64,000 nt of DNA from Wyeomyia smithii (taxonomy: Eukaryota; Arthropoda; Insecta; Diptera; Culicidae): the NCBI RefSeq assembly GCF_029784165.1, contig NC_073695.1:88667902-88731901 (forward strand), written 5' to 3'. The translations under genes and the position numbers were made by a program. Below the pieces are notes generated by a model, which ran no database searches, was not told the DNA's origin, and saw only the letters and a list, made by a program, of their open reading frames with translations. Position 1 is the stretch's first letter. Every line of letters starts with the position of its first letter. This document shows, in pieces, positions 36,062-46,597 of the stretch.

Positions 36062-37625
36062 CAAAGATAACTGAAACAAGATACCTAACTTCCAGATTTT
36101 TCATACATTTTAAACACGACCACTTTCCGATGGTTAGTGCTGCCATCTGATGACTTAAATTCTCATAAAATTGACACTATGAGCAAAACCGATTTACCGT
36201 GCATAGTCCGTCATCGATCATTGAGCTGTTCAAGATTGTATATGAAAAAGGTGTAGCAGTTTGGTCAGCTCGTCAAAGTGGGGTTTATATTGAGGGGTTA
36301 TATTTATTTTCAGGTCTCGTTCTATCAAAACTTTAATTTTGATATGTCGCAAGCTAGGTAACATGGGAGTCGCGTTTATAATTCTCGAGTGTCTTCATAT
36401 ATCGCAGAAAATGCCCCTGGTAAATTGTAATCTAAAGTAGTGTAGAAGATACTTCCGAAAGTAGCGAGGACATAAATTATGTACAACACTCTCGTCAACG
36501 CTATTTTGTCATATATAAACATATCATTTTCTCACATTTTTGGTTGTTTTTTTTTTATTCTCGCTTATTTTCCGTCGGTCTAGTTCCGCCACTGTTGTGG
36601 CCAATCACCGACGCCCAGGGAGGCGACTCCACACCCAGGACCCTAACTCACGACCCGTTTATTAACGGACCGGCGCCAACGGCTTTACTTCCTCATGCGA
36701 TGGAAGGCGTGATCCCAGAGATTTTTCGCCTCAGAAAATCTCCCGGTGTCGGCTAGGATTGAATCTAGACCAGTTTGGGTTGGTTGTGAGTGGATCACGC
36801 CACCTCACAACCATCGACACCTATGTCGGCGGTGGGATTCGAACCCAGGCGTCGAGCGTGGTTGGTGGAGACGTTACCAACCACACTAGGCCCCCGCTCT
36901 TTTTTTTGGTTGTTGTTAAAAAGAACAGAATATACAAACCCGGTACATATTCATATAAATATGAAGCAAATGTTACGGTTTGTGTAAAGTAGCACAATAA
37001 ACACTTAGCTAATCTGGTTGCTGTCCAGCAATGATAAGTTAAATTGAATTTATTGTTTCTAGTAGCAGAGCACAATGATTTGATGTCGCTCTTAAAGAAG
37101 TAATTCCATCTGCCAATAGAATGTGAGACAATTTCCAAGTGCTTCTAGAGCGGTTTTATTGTTATTATTATGATTGCCATATCATCCTAGAAATTTCGCG
37201 TTTGGTTTTTGGTGGAATTATTTGTAGAAGCTTTATCGTTAATTATTAACTTTCTTAACCTCGGCAAGAGTGGAAATCTTGGCTGTAGAGTGTGCTGATA
37301 GTGGTTATCAGGAAGTTCTGATAGTACGCTTAATTGATGCGCCGGTACTTGAATTCTTCTGGAAAGTTTCATGTTTGAGAACTAAACATTCGTACACATT
37401 ATTATCATTTTTAAGATGGCAGCACCGTATAGTCGTCCACATGGATAGTAAAAAAAATATTTCACCTTTCAGCAGTCATGTCTTGGCCTTGTCGTCAGTT
37501 GATTTTGACGTCAAGTCTACATCAAATTAACAGTGTATAAATTAGTTCGACTTTTGCTCACGCGCAGCGACAATCATGTCCGATGAATTCTGCAAGAGTC
37601 AGGTATCTTGTTCTAGTCATCTTTG
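36062..37625. mobile_element. Family M MITE, copy C, split by an insertion of about 1.2 kb
   Basis: 36062-36205 matches the left third of family M (caaagataactgaaacaaga, ggttagtgctgccatctgatga) and 37400-37625 the right third (agatggcagcacc ... caagagtcaggtatcttg). GTTGCAT flanks it on both sides (36055-36061 and 37626-37632), showing that the two halves came from one insertion. The material between is unrelated and includes SINE copy 2 and AT-rich sequence of unknown origin. Confidence 0.8.
36548..36903 (-). mobile_element. tRNA-derived SINE, family A, copy 2
   Basis: It has the same structure as 7396-7746: a head at about 36895 down to 36830 with TAGTGTGGTTGGTAACG and GGGTTCGAATCCC, a body, then a T-run on the plus strand at 36548. 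Sequence on both sides shares TTTTTGGTTGTT, a target duplication of about 12 bp. By eye it is less mutated than copy 1. Confidence 0.85.
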
Positions 37626-37896
37626 GTTGCATCGAATGTTTTCTGCGGTCGGAAAACATTCAACTTCGGCGTCAGTCGAATCACAAATCATGTTAAAAAT
37701 GAACATCGGTATCATGTTTACTCTGTCCGTGTGGATCACGAAGGCAGAGTGGCGAGCACAAATATGTACATGAGGTTGAGTTGAGATGGGCATGTTGACC
37801 GGTTCGGTGTTCGCAAGATTTTAGGGCCCCTTTGAGTGGTGGGCCTGGTGCGGACCGCACCAACCGCACCCCCCTAGCTACGCTACTGACTTTTTC

Positions 37897-38281
37897 ACAA
37901 TAGATAAAGTCATTTTTCAATGTATGCAATGCTTTGATAGGGAGTAACCTATTTCTAGATCCCACTGTCTGGCAATGATATTATGAAAAAAAAACAGTTG
38001 TAGCTATTTTTCATTTCTGCAACTTTGCTACGGGATCTAAAATGTGTTAGCTCTACGAACCTTTCAAAGACCCTTTGCAGAATGTTTGAATGTTCGCAGT
38101 AGATTCCTGAGTAATTTTCCATTATATTATTTTTTACAAAAAACCCGTATCTAATGATGTTTTACAATGTTTCATTTGTTGGACATATGAGTAGCAAAAC
38201 GAATAGAAAAGCATAAATAAAATATTGATTTATTAAGCCACATACATTTGAAAGTTAAATTAAAAATAATAATAATAATAA
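37897..38281. other. Short gene-free stretch
   Basis: Nothing recognisable apart from a short (AAT)n run at 38265-38281. Confidence 0.4.
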
Positions 38282-38638
38282 CACTGGTCGACGAAAGCTA
38301 AGAAAAGCTGCTCTGAAGCGCAAAATTGTTGCTCTAGAAAGATTATAGCTTTTTTATCATTCTTGTGAAATTTGGTGGCTAGTGTCGAAACGCGTCAACT
38401 TACGTCAAAGTGTCGCATAGCAATTCGCATCGCTTAGTAAAATTCAGAAACGTCGTTTCAACTTAACCCTTTAGTGCCCAAATTAATTTTCAAATGGACT
38501 TCGAAAAAATCACTATGAGGCTTAGTGAACATTTTTTAAGTTCTTATTGAAGCTTTTTAGAGGTTCAATTGAAGACCGCCTAGAGGCGGCACTGGGCACT
38601 AGACGGTTAAGCATAAAGGGAACCTGTGTTGACCAGTG
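38282..38638. mobile_element. Inverted-repeat element with TAA duplication, host to a piggyBac MITE
   Basis: The ends are CACTGGTCGAC and the inverse of CACTGGTCAAC. TAA lies directly outside each (38279-38281 and 38639-38641). The piggyBac-type MITE at 38467-38606 lies inside, near the right end. Without it the element is about 213 bp. A related terminus (cattggtcaacaca) occurs at 31074. Confidence 0.65.
38467..38606. mobile_element. 140-bp piggyBac-type MITE, copy 2, perfect TTAA
   Basis: The ends are CCCTTTAGTGCCCA and the inverse of CCGTCTAGTGCCCA. TTAA lies exactly on both sides (38463-38466 and 38607-38610), the hallmark of piggyBac insertion. The orientation is opposite to copies 1 and 3. 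Confidence 0.9.
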
Positions 38639-38641
38639 TAA

Positions 38642-40043
38642 ACAATGAAAAAAGAAAGAAAGAAAAAAAGAAGAAAATCGATACTTATTTGCATTGCATC
38701 TGCACCATTTACGGTAGAAAAAAAAGCACTGTCTGTCCACTCAATCATGCATACAAGCTTTCGTACAAGATTTTAATGGGAGTTCGACACTACTTCTGTT
38801 CGTCACTTCCAATGTATGAAATACAATTTTGGAAGTAATAAATAAAGTAAAGATCACTTTCAAACTCAAACTAACATAGTTTATTGAAATCTGAGGATGG
38901 GTTTTCTAATCCTACGAGTCGACGTGATATTCATCAGGACTGTTAAGCCTTATGGTGCAATATTTATACACAAGAATATAAATAGTTGTTGTTACTTGCA
39001 TACTTTTAATTTGTTAGTTCTTTTTTAGAAATTTGACTGCATAACTGCTTGTTTACTATGGGACACTGGCAGTGCGCATGTTCTAAGGTTCAGCCAGATC
39101 AACCTTAAAAGCCCTTTCGTTCACTCACGGAACAGTTCAAAGTATACCACGCGGAACGAATTTTTCTAATCTTCAATACCGTTTCTAGCTAGCCTTGGGG
39201 CTACCAGTAAGAGCTGGAAATGCCACTTCACATTTGTCATGCTGTGCCACAGGCTGCGAACTCCATACAAACATGTATAGAAAGAACTCGCTCCAAGCTC
39301 ATGCCGGTCGAGCGAGAAAAATCAAAAGTGTAACCGACTAAAGTAGCCCGCTAAAGCTAGCTGCTACGTGTAATGCGGCTGTGACCCTTTTTCTGAGACC
39401 CTTCGCCAGTCCACAGCTTGAAAAAGCGAGGCGAGTTAATGCGCAGCACAAATTGTACAGAGCGCCGCGATGCTTGGCTGGCAGGGCAATAATCGAAGAG
39501 ATCGAAAATAGGTTTTTGTAGTCTGCACTCGGACCGTAGCTTAGCTGTCTGCCTCCTTTCGGTTTGGAAGTTAATAAACATGGGGTAGGCCGTCAGACCG
39601 GGGGTTTATGGCGGCTCGAGTGGCCTGCACCAGCTCCTATGAACGAACCAATCAATTACCATAATGCATACAATTTCTCAAGTGGACATTTTGCTCGAGC
39701 GAGAGACAGAAACTGCTCGCATACAGTTGCAGAGCTAGATGGTAATCCAGAATAATTGTCCATTGCACAGCCTCATTCGGCGAACGCATGTCGCGACCGA
39801 CTCTTTTGATGCACTCTGTAGTCGATGTGGGTAACGTTAATCATGATTCTTTCGTTCGAGCTCTGTCGCTATTTTTTTCTCTCTCTCGCTCTTTCTCGGT
39901 GGTCTGTCAACACAGCTTTACAGTTACTTTTACCTGATTTTTAGTCATCGCAGGGATGTGTACTTTGTCCATTAGGGGCACCTTCAGCGAGGCTATGTAT
40001 ATATTAGCAAATCGAATTATGATTGTAGAATCAATCATTAAAG
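38642..40043. other. No recognisable gene; GC-richer part at 39160-39780
   Basis: 39160-39780 is less AT-rich and contains repeated GAGCGAGA-like strings and a CT-rich run (39880-39898). Open frames here are short and unlike known proteins. It may be regulatory sequence; nothing specific shows that. Confidence 0.3.
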
Positions 40044-40149
40044 CAGGTATTAGACGAAGCAAATATTTGCTATTTTTTAATACAGATTTAATTTTGTGCA
40101 AATAATAATCGTACCAAAAATAGCAAATATTTGCTTCGTCTAATACCTG
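40044..40149. mobile_element. 106-bp near-perfect hairpin element
   Basis: Bases 40044-40077 (CAGGTATTAGACGAAGCAAA and on) are the exact inverse of 40116-40149, a 34-bp perfect stem with a 38-bp AT-rich loop. Each arm also contains GCAAATATTTGC, itself a palindrome. It is probably a very small MITE. The perfection of the stem suggests recent insertion or arm homogenisation. Confidence 0.8.
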
Positions 40150-43087
40150 TGTAAAATATGAACTGTAGAAATGAAAATCATTGTAAAACTCGACTTCGAC
40201 GGCTCTAGTTACTCGATGATTTATTTAACGAAAGATGCGATTCAATACTAGACTACTACTCTTCATCAATCAAAAAGGGATATTTGTGATAACAGCAATT
40301 TCAAATGCTATAACGGCACTTTTAAAATACAAAACAGAAAATAAGTCTGAAAAAAACCTAAAGACTGGTATTACACGAGCAAAATTAAAAATTGGTTTCT
40401 GTTTAACAGAGATTGAACCATCTATCATACAGCCGGAACGTTATGAGTAAATTGTTATAATTAATCTTTATATATAGTGGTAAATAAATTTCCAACTTAT
40501 TTCTTTTTGTGTGGAAATTCGATTGTTTCGCAAATTGTTTGGACCTTTTTTCAAATTTGCAAATGTTTTGAAGTGTGTAATTCAAAAGCAGAAAGTTTTT
40601 TGTCCTGCTGATATGAACCAATTAAACAAACTATGGCTCTGAGACGCTAATTCTAATTTATTCTGCGTTGCTTCGAGCAATGGGTCAAACTGACAACCGT
40701 TTTACAGTTAAACGTGATTATCAAGGCCTCGGAAACGCCATATCAGCATACATTTCGCACTGAGGCGTATTAGGCGATGCATCCGAAGTGCACGATTTTT
40801 ATGCGTGCAATGTAAATGTAGGCATTCAAGTGCCGTTGCAGTCGGTCGCGGTACAGGTAGTTTCGTGATGACAAATAACATGCGAAACTCCCGCAAGATC
40901 TCGAAACTGATGCCATCATCAACACTATTTTATGTCGTTTTTGCGGTTCACGCACTATTTCCCAAACAGAATGTTTTGCCCTTCGCACAGGGAACACAGT
41001 TGCTCTGGTTCGGTTTCAGGGAGCGCTTATCCGTCGTTTTGGAAAATTACCCACTATGTGGGTTCCGTTCTTATTCCCGCTGGCGGTCATGAACAGTTGC
41101 AGCGTGTATGAATATTCTGCAAGGTGGCAAAGTGGGTGTTCTGCTGGGAAAGAAAGAGAACAATAATGAACATACCCATTCATCTGTGCTGGAATTTGTT
41201 GCCGCAGGGATAAAGTTAGTAGTTCAATTGAGGGAAGCAGCCGGGTGACACAATTTGGACAATGGGAAAACTTTATTAAGTTGTCATACTATTTCCTCAT
41301 TATTTATTTTATTTTTTATTTTTCATTGGCAAAAACTGAAACAAAAGCCTTTAAATATAGGTCCCAAACGAATGGGCGTTTGGTGCAAGAGAGAAAAAAA
41401 AACAAACCAAACGAGTAACCAAGATACCGATCAGAGCTACAAACGAGCGTCTAAACCAGGGACCTGAAAAGAATAAAAATTTAGTTCACACTTCAGATCC
41501 ACTGACAACGTTTTCATCGTTATTTTTACTATCGCCATCCTCCATCAGACCGCAAGCTGACGAATACACTTTTTATGCGATTTTTTTCTGCCGATTGTTG
41601 TGAAAAAATTATTAGTTGTGGTTTGTGCTATTTAGCGCAGAAGACAGTTACTCAGCGCATAAATTGTCGTTCGGGGTGAAGTGAACGTAATTGCTTTACT
41701 ATTGTCGATGCTGGCCCGAGAAAATAACAGCATCTGAAATCTATGAAATGAAGTTATGATTTTTTGTGATGATGTCTATTTCAAAATGTAACGCTTGTGT
41801 TAGAAAAAATGTATTCATGAATTCCAAAAATTAGCTGGGTTAGGGATTCCCTAGAGCTTGTGTTTCAAATGCGTACAATAAAAGCGCTTTCAAACGAACA
41901 AATTATGCTCAATAGTCACGGCGTATGCTAGTAAATTTTGTTTTATAGCCTTTCTTTTCCCATCTCGGTATGACTTCCTCGAGACGTTCGAATGTTTCTG
42001 TCAGAACCAGTTGGTGGCCATCACCATTACCAGTCGGTAGGTACTTTCTTTCCGTACGCTCATAAACCTAAGAAACTTCAATGCACGAATTCCACGAAAC
42101 TCCACACTGCGGCCAAGGCAAGACAAACGACCGCAAACCGCCAATAACAATGCTCTGAAGTGTTACCGCGGACACATAGAGCACGATTCTTGTATTTTGA
42201 TTCGGAATTTTCTATTGTTGTCTTCCTCGTGCAATTTTCTTCTCTTTTTATTAGTTTGCTTCCCCCGACACGGCTACCGATAGCAACCAGAAGGGCTTCA
42301 GCCGTACTTGACAGGGCCATGGCTGGCGCGCTTGTTGTTGCGATGATATCAGCCAGCTAATGGTGAGCATTGTATGAACCGTAGAACATACCAGGAGCTT
42401 CTGCTTCACCCGCCTTGCATTAGGTATGATTACAACGCAGCGCTTACCTGGTGGGTCTTACTGGTGCCTAAGTGAGTGTGGAAGGAATAAACAGATAACA
42501 GCATAAGCCCTGCTGCTGCAAGCAACCGGATAACGGTTTGGGGTCAAAGTGATCTGCGGGAGAAAGTTGTACTAATGATAGATGATTGATCCCGGATTCT
42601 TGCCGGGGCGCTTTAGCTCTCACAGTTGTCTTTGGTGACCTATTTTGCTGCGAAAGCGAGTGATCGCCGTTTTAGGGACCACGTGCTTCGAGGCATAGAT
42701 ACAATAATGGGCTGTAGATTGGCTACGATGGCGATACTGGAAGCTCAAGGTCTGAGGGTAGACCAGACTCGGCTGCTGCTGCTGTATGGCTGTGTTTCTT
42801 GCGTGCTACTTTCAGTTAATTTGCATTCGCAAATCGTGTTCATGTTTCGAATATGGGATGCTTAGGTAACAAGCATAGGCTGCTGGCGAGAATCGTAATT
42901 TGGGTTCGGAAAACATGTTAACAATGCATTAGTGTGTTATAATATTTGTGTTGCCTATTATTAGGTTGAATTGAGACGTTTTAGACTGATGATAGTATAC
43001 AGTCTTTAGATTATAGTAAAGTACATATTCCAAGCCTATCGAAGAATATGCTGAAGGTCAGAAAATCACTGCAACAGTCTTTTTATA
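40150..43087. other. Largely unique sequence without a recognised gene
   Basis: 40700-41240 and 41950-42900 are less AT-rich than most of the window. A minus-strand frame with a real ATG in good context (42320 down to 42078, 80 codons) ends with a hydrophobic stretch (FAVVCLALAAVWSFVEF). I cannot link it to a family, so it is noted only as a possible exon. No repeat structure is visible. Confidence 0.3.
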
Positions 43088-43525
43088 CAACACTAGCTGT
43101 CCGGGCAAAGTTCGTTCCACCTTTTTTTTCTTTATTTAAATGATTTTAAACACTCTAAATTGATTTTACCTACATCCAAAGGTTTACCTTCCGATTTGTT
43201 TATAGTCTGCAAATGCACAGATTCGCACATTGGATACGTTCAAACTCAATAGAAAAATTGTTTAAAATAATTGGTTTTATCGGAATGACAACGTCCCTTC
43301 AGCTCTTGTACATCACCTCGATTTTAAAAATACATTATTGAATGACATTTGCAGCTGATTTCCAGAAACCGGAAGTCGCTATCTTGGATTTCAAAAAAAG
43401 CACGTGGAGTTCATTTCTGGCCTCTGAGCGTCATTCTGGTTCCAAAAATAAACATTTTGGGTTCTAATCGGTCTTTTTGGGCTGTTTCCTAGAAACCGTA
43501 AGACACAATCTTAGAGTTCAAAATA

Positions 43526-43745
43526 CACCTAAGTCGCTTTTTACGCGGGAGATACGTGTTGCGTAAAAAACCGCGTAAAAATATACAGCGTAAATTCCGG
43601 AATCCGCGTAAAAAATCGCGTAAATTCCGGAATCCGCGCAAAAAAATACCGCGTAAATTTCGGAATCCGCGTAAACAAACCACGTGAATTCTGGAATCCG
43701 CGTAAAAAACCCGCGTAAAAAACCGCGTAAAAAGCGACCTTAGTG
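43526..43745. mobile_element. 220-bp ACGCGG tandem-repeat MITE, copy 2, complete
   Basis: The ends are CACCTAAGTCGCTTTTTACG and the inverse of CACTAAGGTCGCTTTTTACG, each bordered by TA (43524-43525 and 43746-43747). The interior consists of GCGTAAATTCCGGAATCC units with A-runs, in the opposite orientation to the copy at 16024-16323. It sits inside a unit of the 135-bp array, so it arrived later. Confidence 0.85.
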
Positions 43746-45091
43746 TAGTGTCTGAGGTCGATTTTTGGCTTCTGTGCATCATCACGATTACGGAGACACC
43801 CATTTCGCAGTCTGTGTATAAATGAACAGAAAATCGAGTTCCGAATAGGAATGTATCACAAAGGCTTTGCTTTGCTTTGCATCATCACGATTACGGAAAT
43901 ACCCTTATTGTGTGGTATTTGGTCCTTTTCGGCTGTTTTATAGAAAACGGAAGTCGCCATCTTAAAATTAAAAATGATTTCCGGGGTTGATATTTTACTT
44001 CTGTGCATCATTCTGTTTCCGAAAATATCCGTATTGCGCGGTAGTCAGTAATTTTGGGTTGTTTACCAGAAACCGCAAGTCGCCGTCTTAGAATTCAAAA
44101 TCGTGTTTGAGGTAGACATTTGACTTCTATGCATCGTCTTAGTTACGTGAATAGCCATATTGTATAATATTTGGTCCCTTTTAAAGCGTGAGTCGTCATT
44201 TTTTAATTCAAAATTGTATCTGTGGTCGATTTTCGGCTTCTGTGCATAATCATGATTACCGAAATACCTATATTGGGTGGTATTTGGTCACTGTTGGCTG
44301 TTTTTCAGAAACAGGAAGTTGCCATCTTGGATTTCAAAATAGTATGTGGAGTCGATTTCAAGACTCTGAGCGTTATTCTGGTTCCGGAAACACCCATATA
44401 GAATGGTATTCAGTCATTTTGGGATGTTTCCCAGAAACTGGAAGTCACCATTATTTTTGGCTTCTGTGCATCATCGCATTTGCGGAAATACCCATATTTG
44501 ATGGTATTTGGTCACTTTCGGCCGTTTTCTAGCCCCCCTCTTCTTTCAAATTAGGGTGGGGTGTTAAACCAAATTTGTGTTTTATTTGCATGGGACCCCT
44601 CCCTTTCAGAAAAAGAAGGGGTGTCGAACCACCATGTAAATAGTTTTTGCTCCCAAAACTCTTCACATGCCAAATTTGGTTCCAATTGTTTGATTAATTC
44701 TGGAGTCATTCAAAAATTTGTGTTTCATTTGTATGGAAGCCCTCCTTTCCAGTAGAGGGAGGGGTGTCAAACAACCAAGGAAACATTTCTTACCCTCGAG
44801 GAACATCCAGGTGCAAAATTTAGTTCCGTTTACTTAATTAGTTTATGATTTATGCAGAAATTTGTGTTTCATTTGTATGGAAACCTTCCCCTTTTATAGA
44901 AAATGTCGATCTACCACACAACTATTTCTTGCTCTCGTAAATTACCACACGCCAAATTTGGTTCCATTTGCTTCAATAAATCTCCAGTTATAAAGATATT
45001 TGTGTTTCGTTTGTATGGAAGCCCTCCTTTACAGATCAGGGAGGGGTGTCAAATCACCATAGAAATATTTCGTGCTTCTTTATACCAGGGC

Positions 45092-45358
45092 GCGATGTGG
45101 TCCCCGTGGTTCTGTGGTTAGCGATGTCGGTCGGCTAGCTCTCCCACACAGTTGTGATATCGGGTTCGATTCCCGATCGAGTCGGAATCTCCTCGAGCTG
45201 GAAATTCTCTCGACTCAGCACTGGGCACGGTGTATTGTTGTACTTATCCTACACATGCAAAATGTGCCAAAAACAATATCGATAACTAATTCTCTCAACT
45301 AATCTAGTTGATCGAGACCGCTATTAGCCCCAAAGCTAAGCGTGCGATATTGTTGTTG
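45092..45358 (+). mobile_element. tRNA-derived SINE, family B, complete copy (267 bp)
   Basis: The head carries GTGGTTCTGTGGTTAGCGAT (box A) and GGGTTCGATTCCC (box B). The body contains CTCGACTCAGCACTGGGCAC and ends in (GTT)n at 45348-45358. The exact 12-bp duplication TTATACCAGGGC flanks it (45080-45091 and 45359-45370), so it is a bona fide retrotransposed SINE and not a tRNA gene. Confidence 0.9.
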
Positions 45359-46225
45359 TTATACCAGGGCTCTACATTTTCGAAACAAAACAATGAAACT
45401 GAATATCTCGCGCTGTCATTTCGATTCGAACAGTTTCATTTTTACTCGATTCCTTTCGGCTGCTGTCATCGAATCACTTCTTTCTATCTTTCCCGTCTGT
45501 TGTTCATCGGATCAACCTAAATGAAACTGATGACTATCTCAATTGACGGAAAGAGTGACGGAGAGAGAGACTCTTTCATTTCCCTCAGCATTTCAGTTGA
45601 AATTAGCACCGCATCGCGTCATTTGATGATAGTTTTCTAATACCGCAAGCTGTAGTTAGAACGGCAATGGTATCCAACAAATACGTCACGCAAGTTCCGA
45701 TCAATATTTCCTCCCTCTTTCCTATATATGTGTGAAGTAGTCTTCGTCAGCGCTATTGTCATTTTCAATTACGAATCATCATGTGAGAGTGATGGTGATC
45801 ATCTCCGCTTTCAATTGAAAAGCATTTGTATCAATTTCAAGCCCTTCCAGTTGTCAAAATCAAAGCAAGAGCTTTCGACTGGGTTTCATGTGACTCACGA
45901 AGTGCTCGAAAATGATACAAAAGCTTTTCAATTCAAAGCGACGGGTCAAAGCGTCACTATAACCTGATAATTGGCAATTGAAAATGACTTTGTCAGACTC
46001 TGATTTATATATTTACGTGCCAAGTTTGGCTTCATTTACTCAATTAGTTCTCGAGTTATTCTTTCCAGAGGCTTTCTTTTCAGAGAAGGGGGGGGGTCTC
46101 AAACTATCATAAGAACCTTCCCCGACCCCAGAAACCTCTACATACAAGTTTTCCATATGGATCAGACTACAGATAGACAGAGAGACAGACAGACAGACAG
46201 AACTCCATTTTTATATGAATAGATG

Positions 46226-46597
46226 GCCATGAACTTCTGGAGCGTAAGAATCTAATATGAACACGGGAGTGAGAACCGGTAACGCTTTTTTGTTTGTCGG
46301 TGATGGCATGTTCGAGAGTTGTGATTTTTGTTGAGTGGATGTCGCCATATTGTGATGAATTCTGAAGCATCTGAATATAAAAGTTTGTTCAAAGTGTAGT
46401 GATACACTAGGAATTATGACAAAATTGCAATTGGGAAAATCCACATCTTCGTTATTGCCTGGAGGATTGTGCTGCAAACACACTGCCACTGAAAATGCTC
46501 TCACTCACCAATATGTGCTTTGGTTTTGTTTCCAACCGGGTGAAGGGAAACCTCAAATAAAATCGTACTGTGATTGTAGTAAACTTTGTACTCCTTA
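46226..46597. other. Short gene-free stretch
   Basis: Nothing recognisable. Confidence 0.4.

Larger units (their letters stand above)
34899..37888. mobile_element. 2,990-bp non-autonomous hAT-type element with nested insertions
   Basis: The left end reads CAGTGGCGTAGCTATGG and the right end is the inverse of CAGTAGCGTAGCTAGGG. Both are followed inward by GTGGGCCTGGTGCGG, giving imperfect TIRs of about 40 bp. ACTTTTTC flanks it exactly on both sides (34891-34898 and 37889-37896). The perfect 8-bp duplication and CAGTGGCG tips mark a hAT element. No transposase frame survives. The size is explained partly by a family M element (36062-37625), itself broken, and a SINE (36548-36903). Confidence 0.85.
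43088..46225. repeat. Composite element: two tandem arrays plus insertions
   Basis: It starts at CACTAGCTGTCCGGGCAAAG and ends after a GACAGACAGACA run and CCATTTTTATAT. 43360-44535 is a degenerate tandem array with a unit of about 130-140 bp: GTCGCCATCTTGGATTTCAA, GCTTCTGTGCATCAT, 'ggaaatacccatat', 'tggtatttggtcac', 'tttccagaaacc'. 44536-45075, resuming at 46005-46200, is a second array with a unit of about 160 bp: 'tttgtgtttcatttgtatgg', 'aagccctcctttcca', 'gaggggtgtcaaa', 'catgccaaatttggttcc'. An ACGCGG element (43526-43745), a SINE (45092-45358) and an unidentified block (45371-46004) interrupt it. Arrays of this kind recur in insect genomes; the mobilising mechanism is unknown to me. Confidence 0.7.

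Noticed and set aside
42078..42320. 80-codon minus-strand ORF ending in a hydrophobic segment
   Set aside because: It has a good start context but no family and no exon structure that I could support, so it is kept as a remark only.
43360..44535. Regularly spaced repeats considered as a possible CRISPR array
   Set aside because: Units are degenerate, contiguous and about 135 bp long without unique spacers, and the DNA is from an animal genome.
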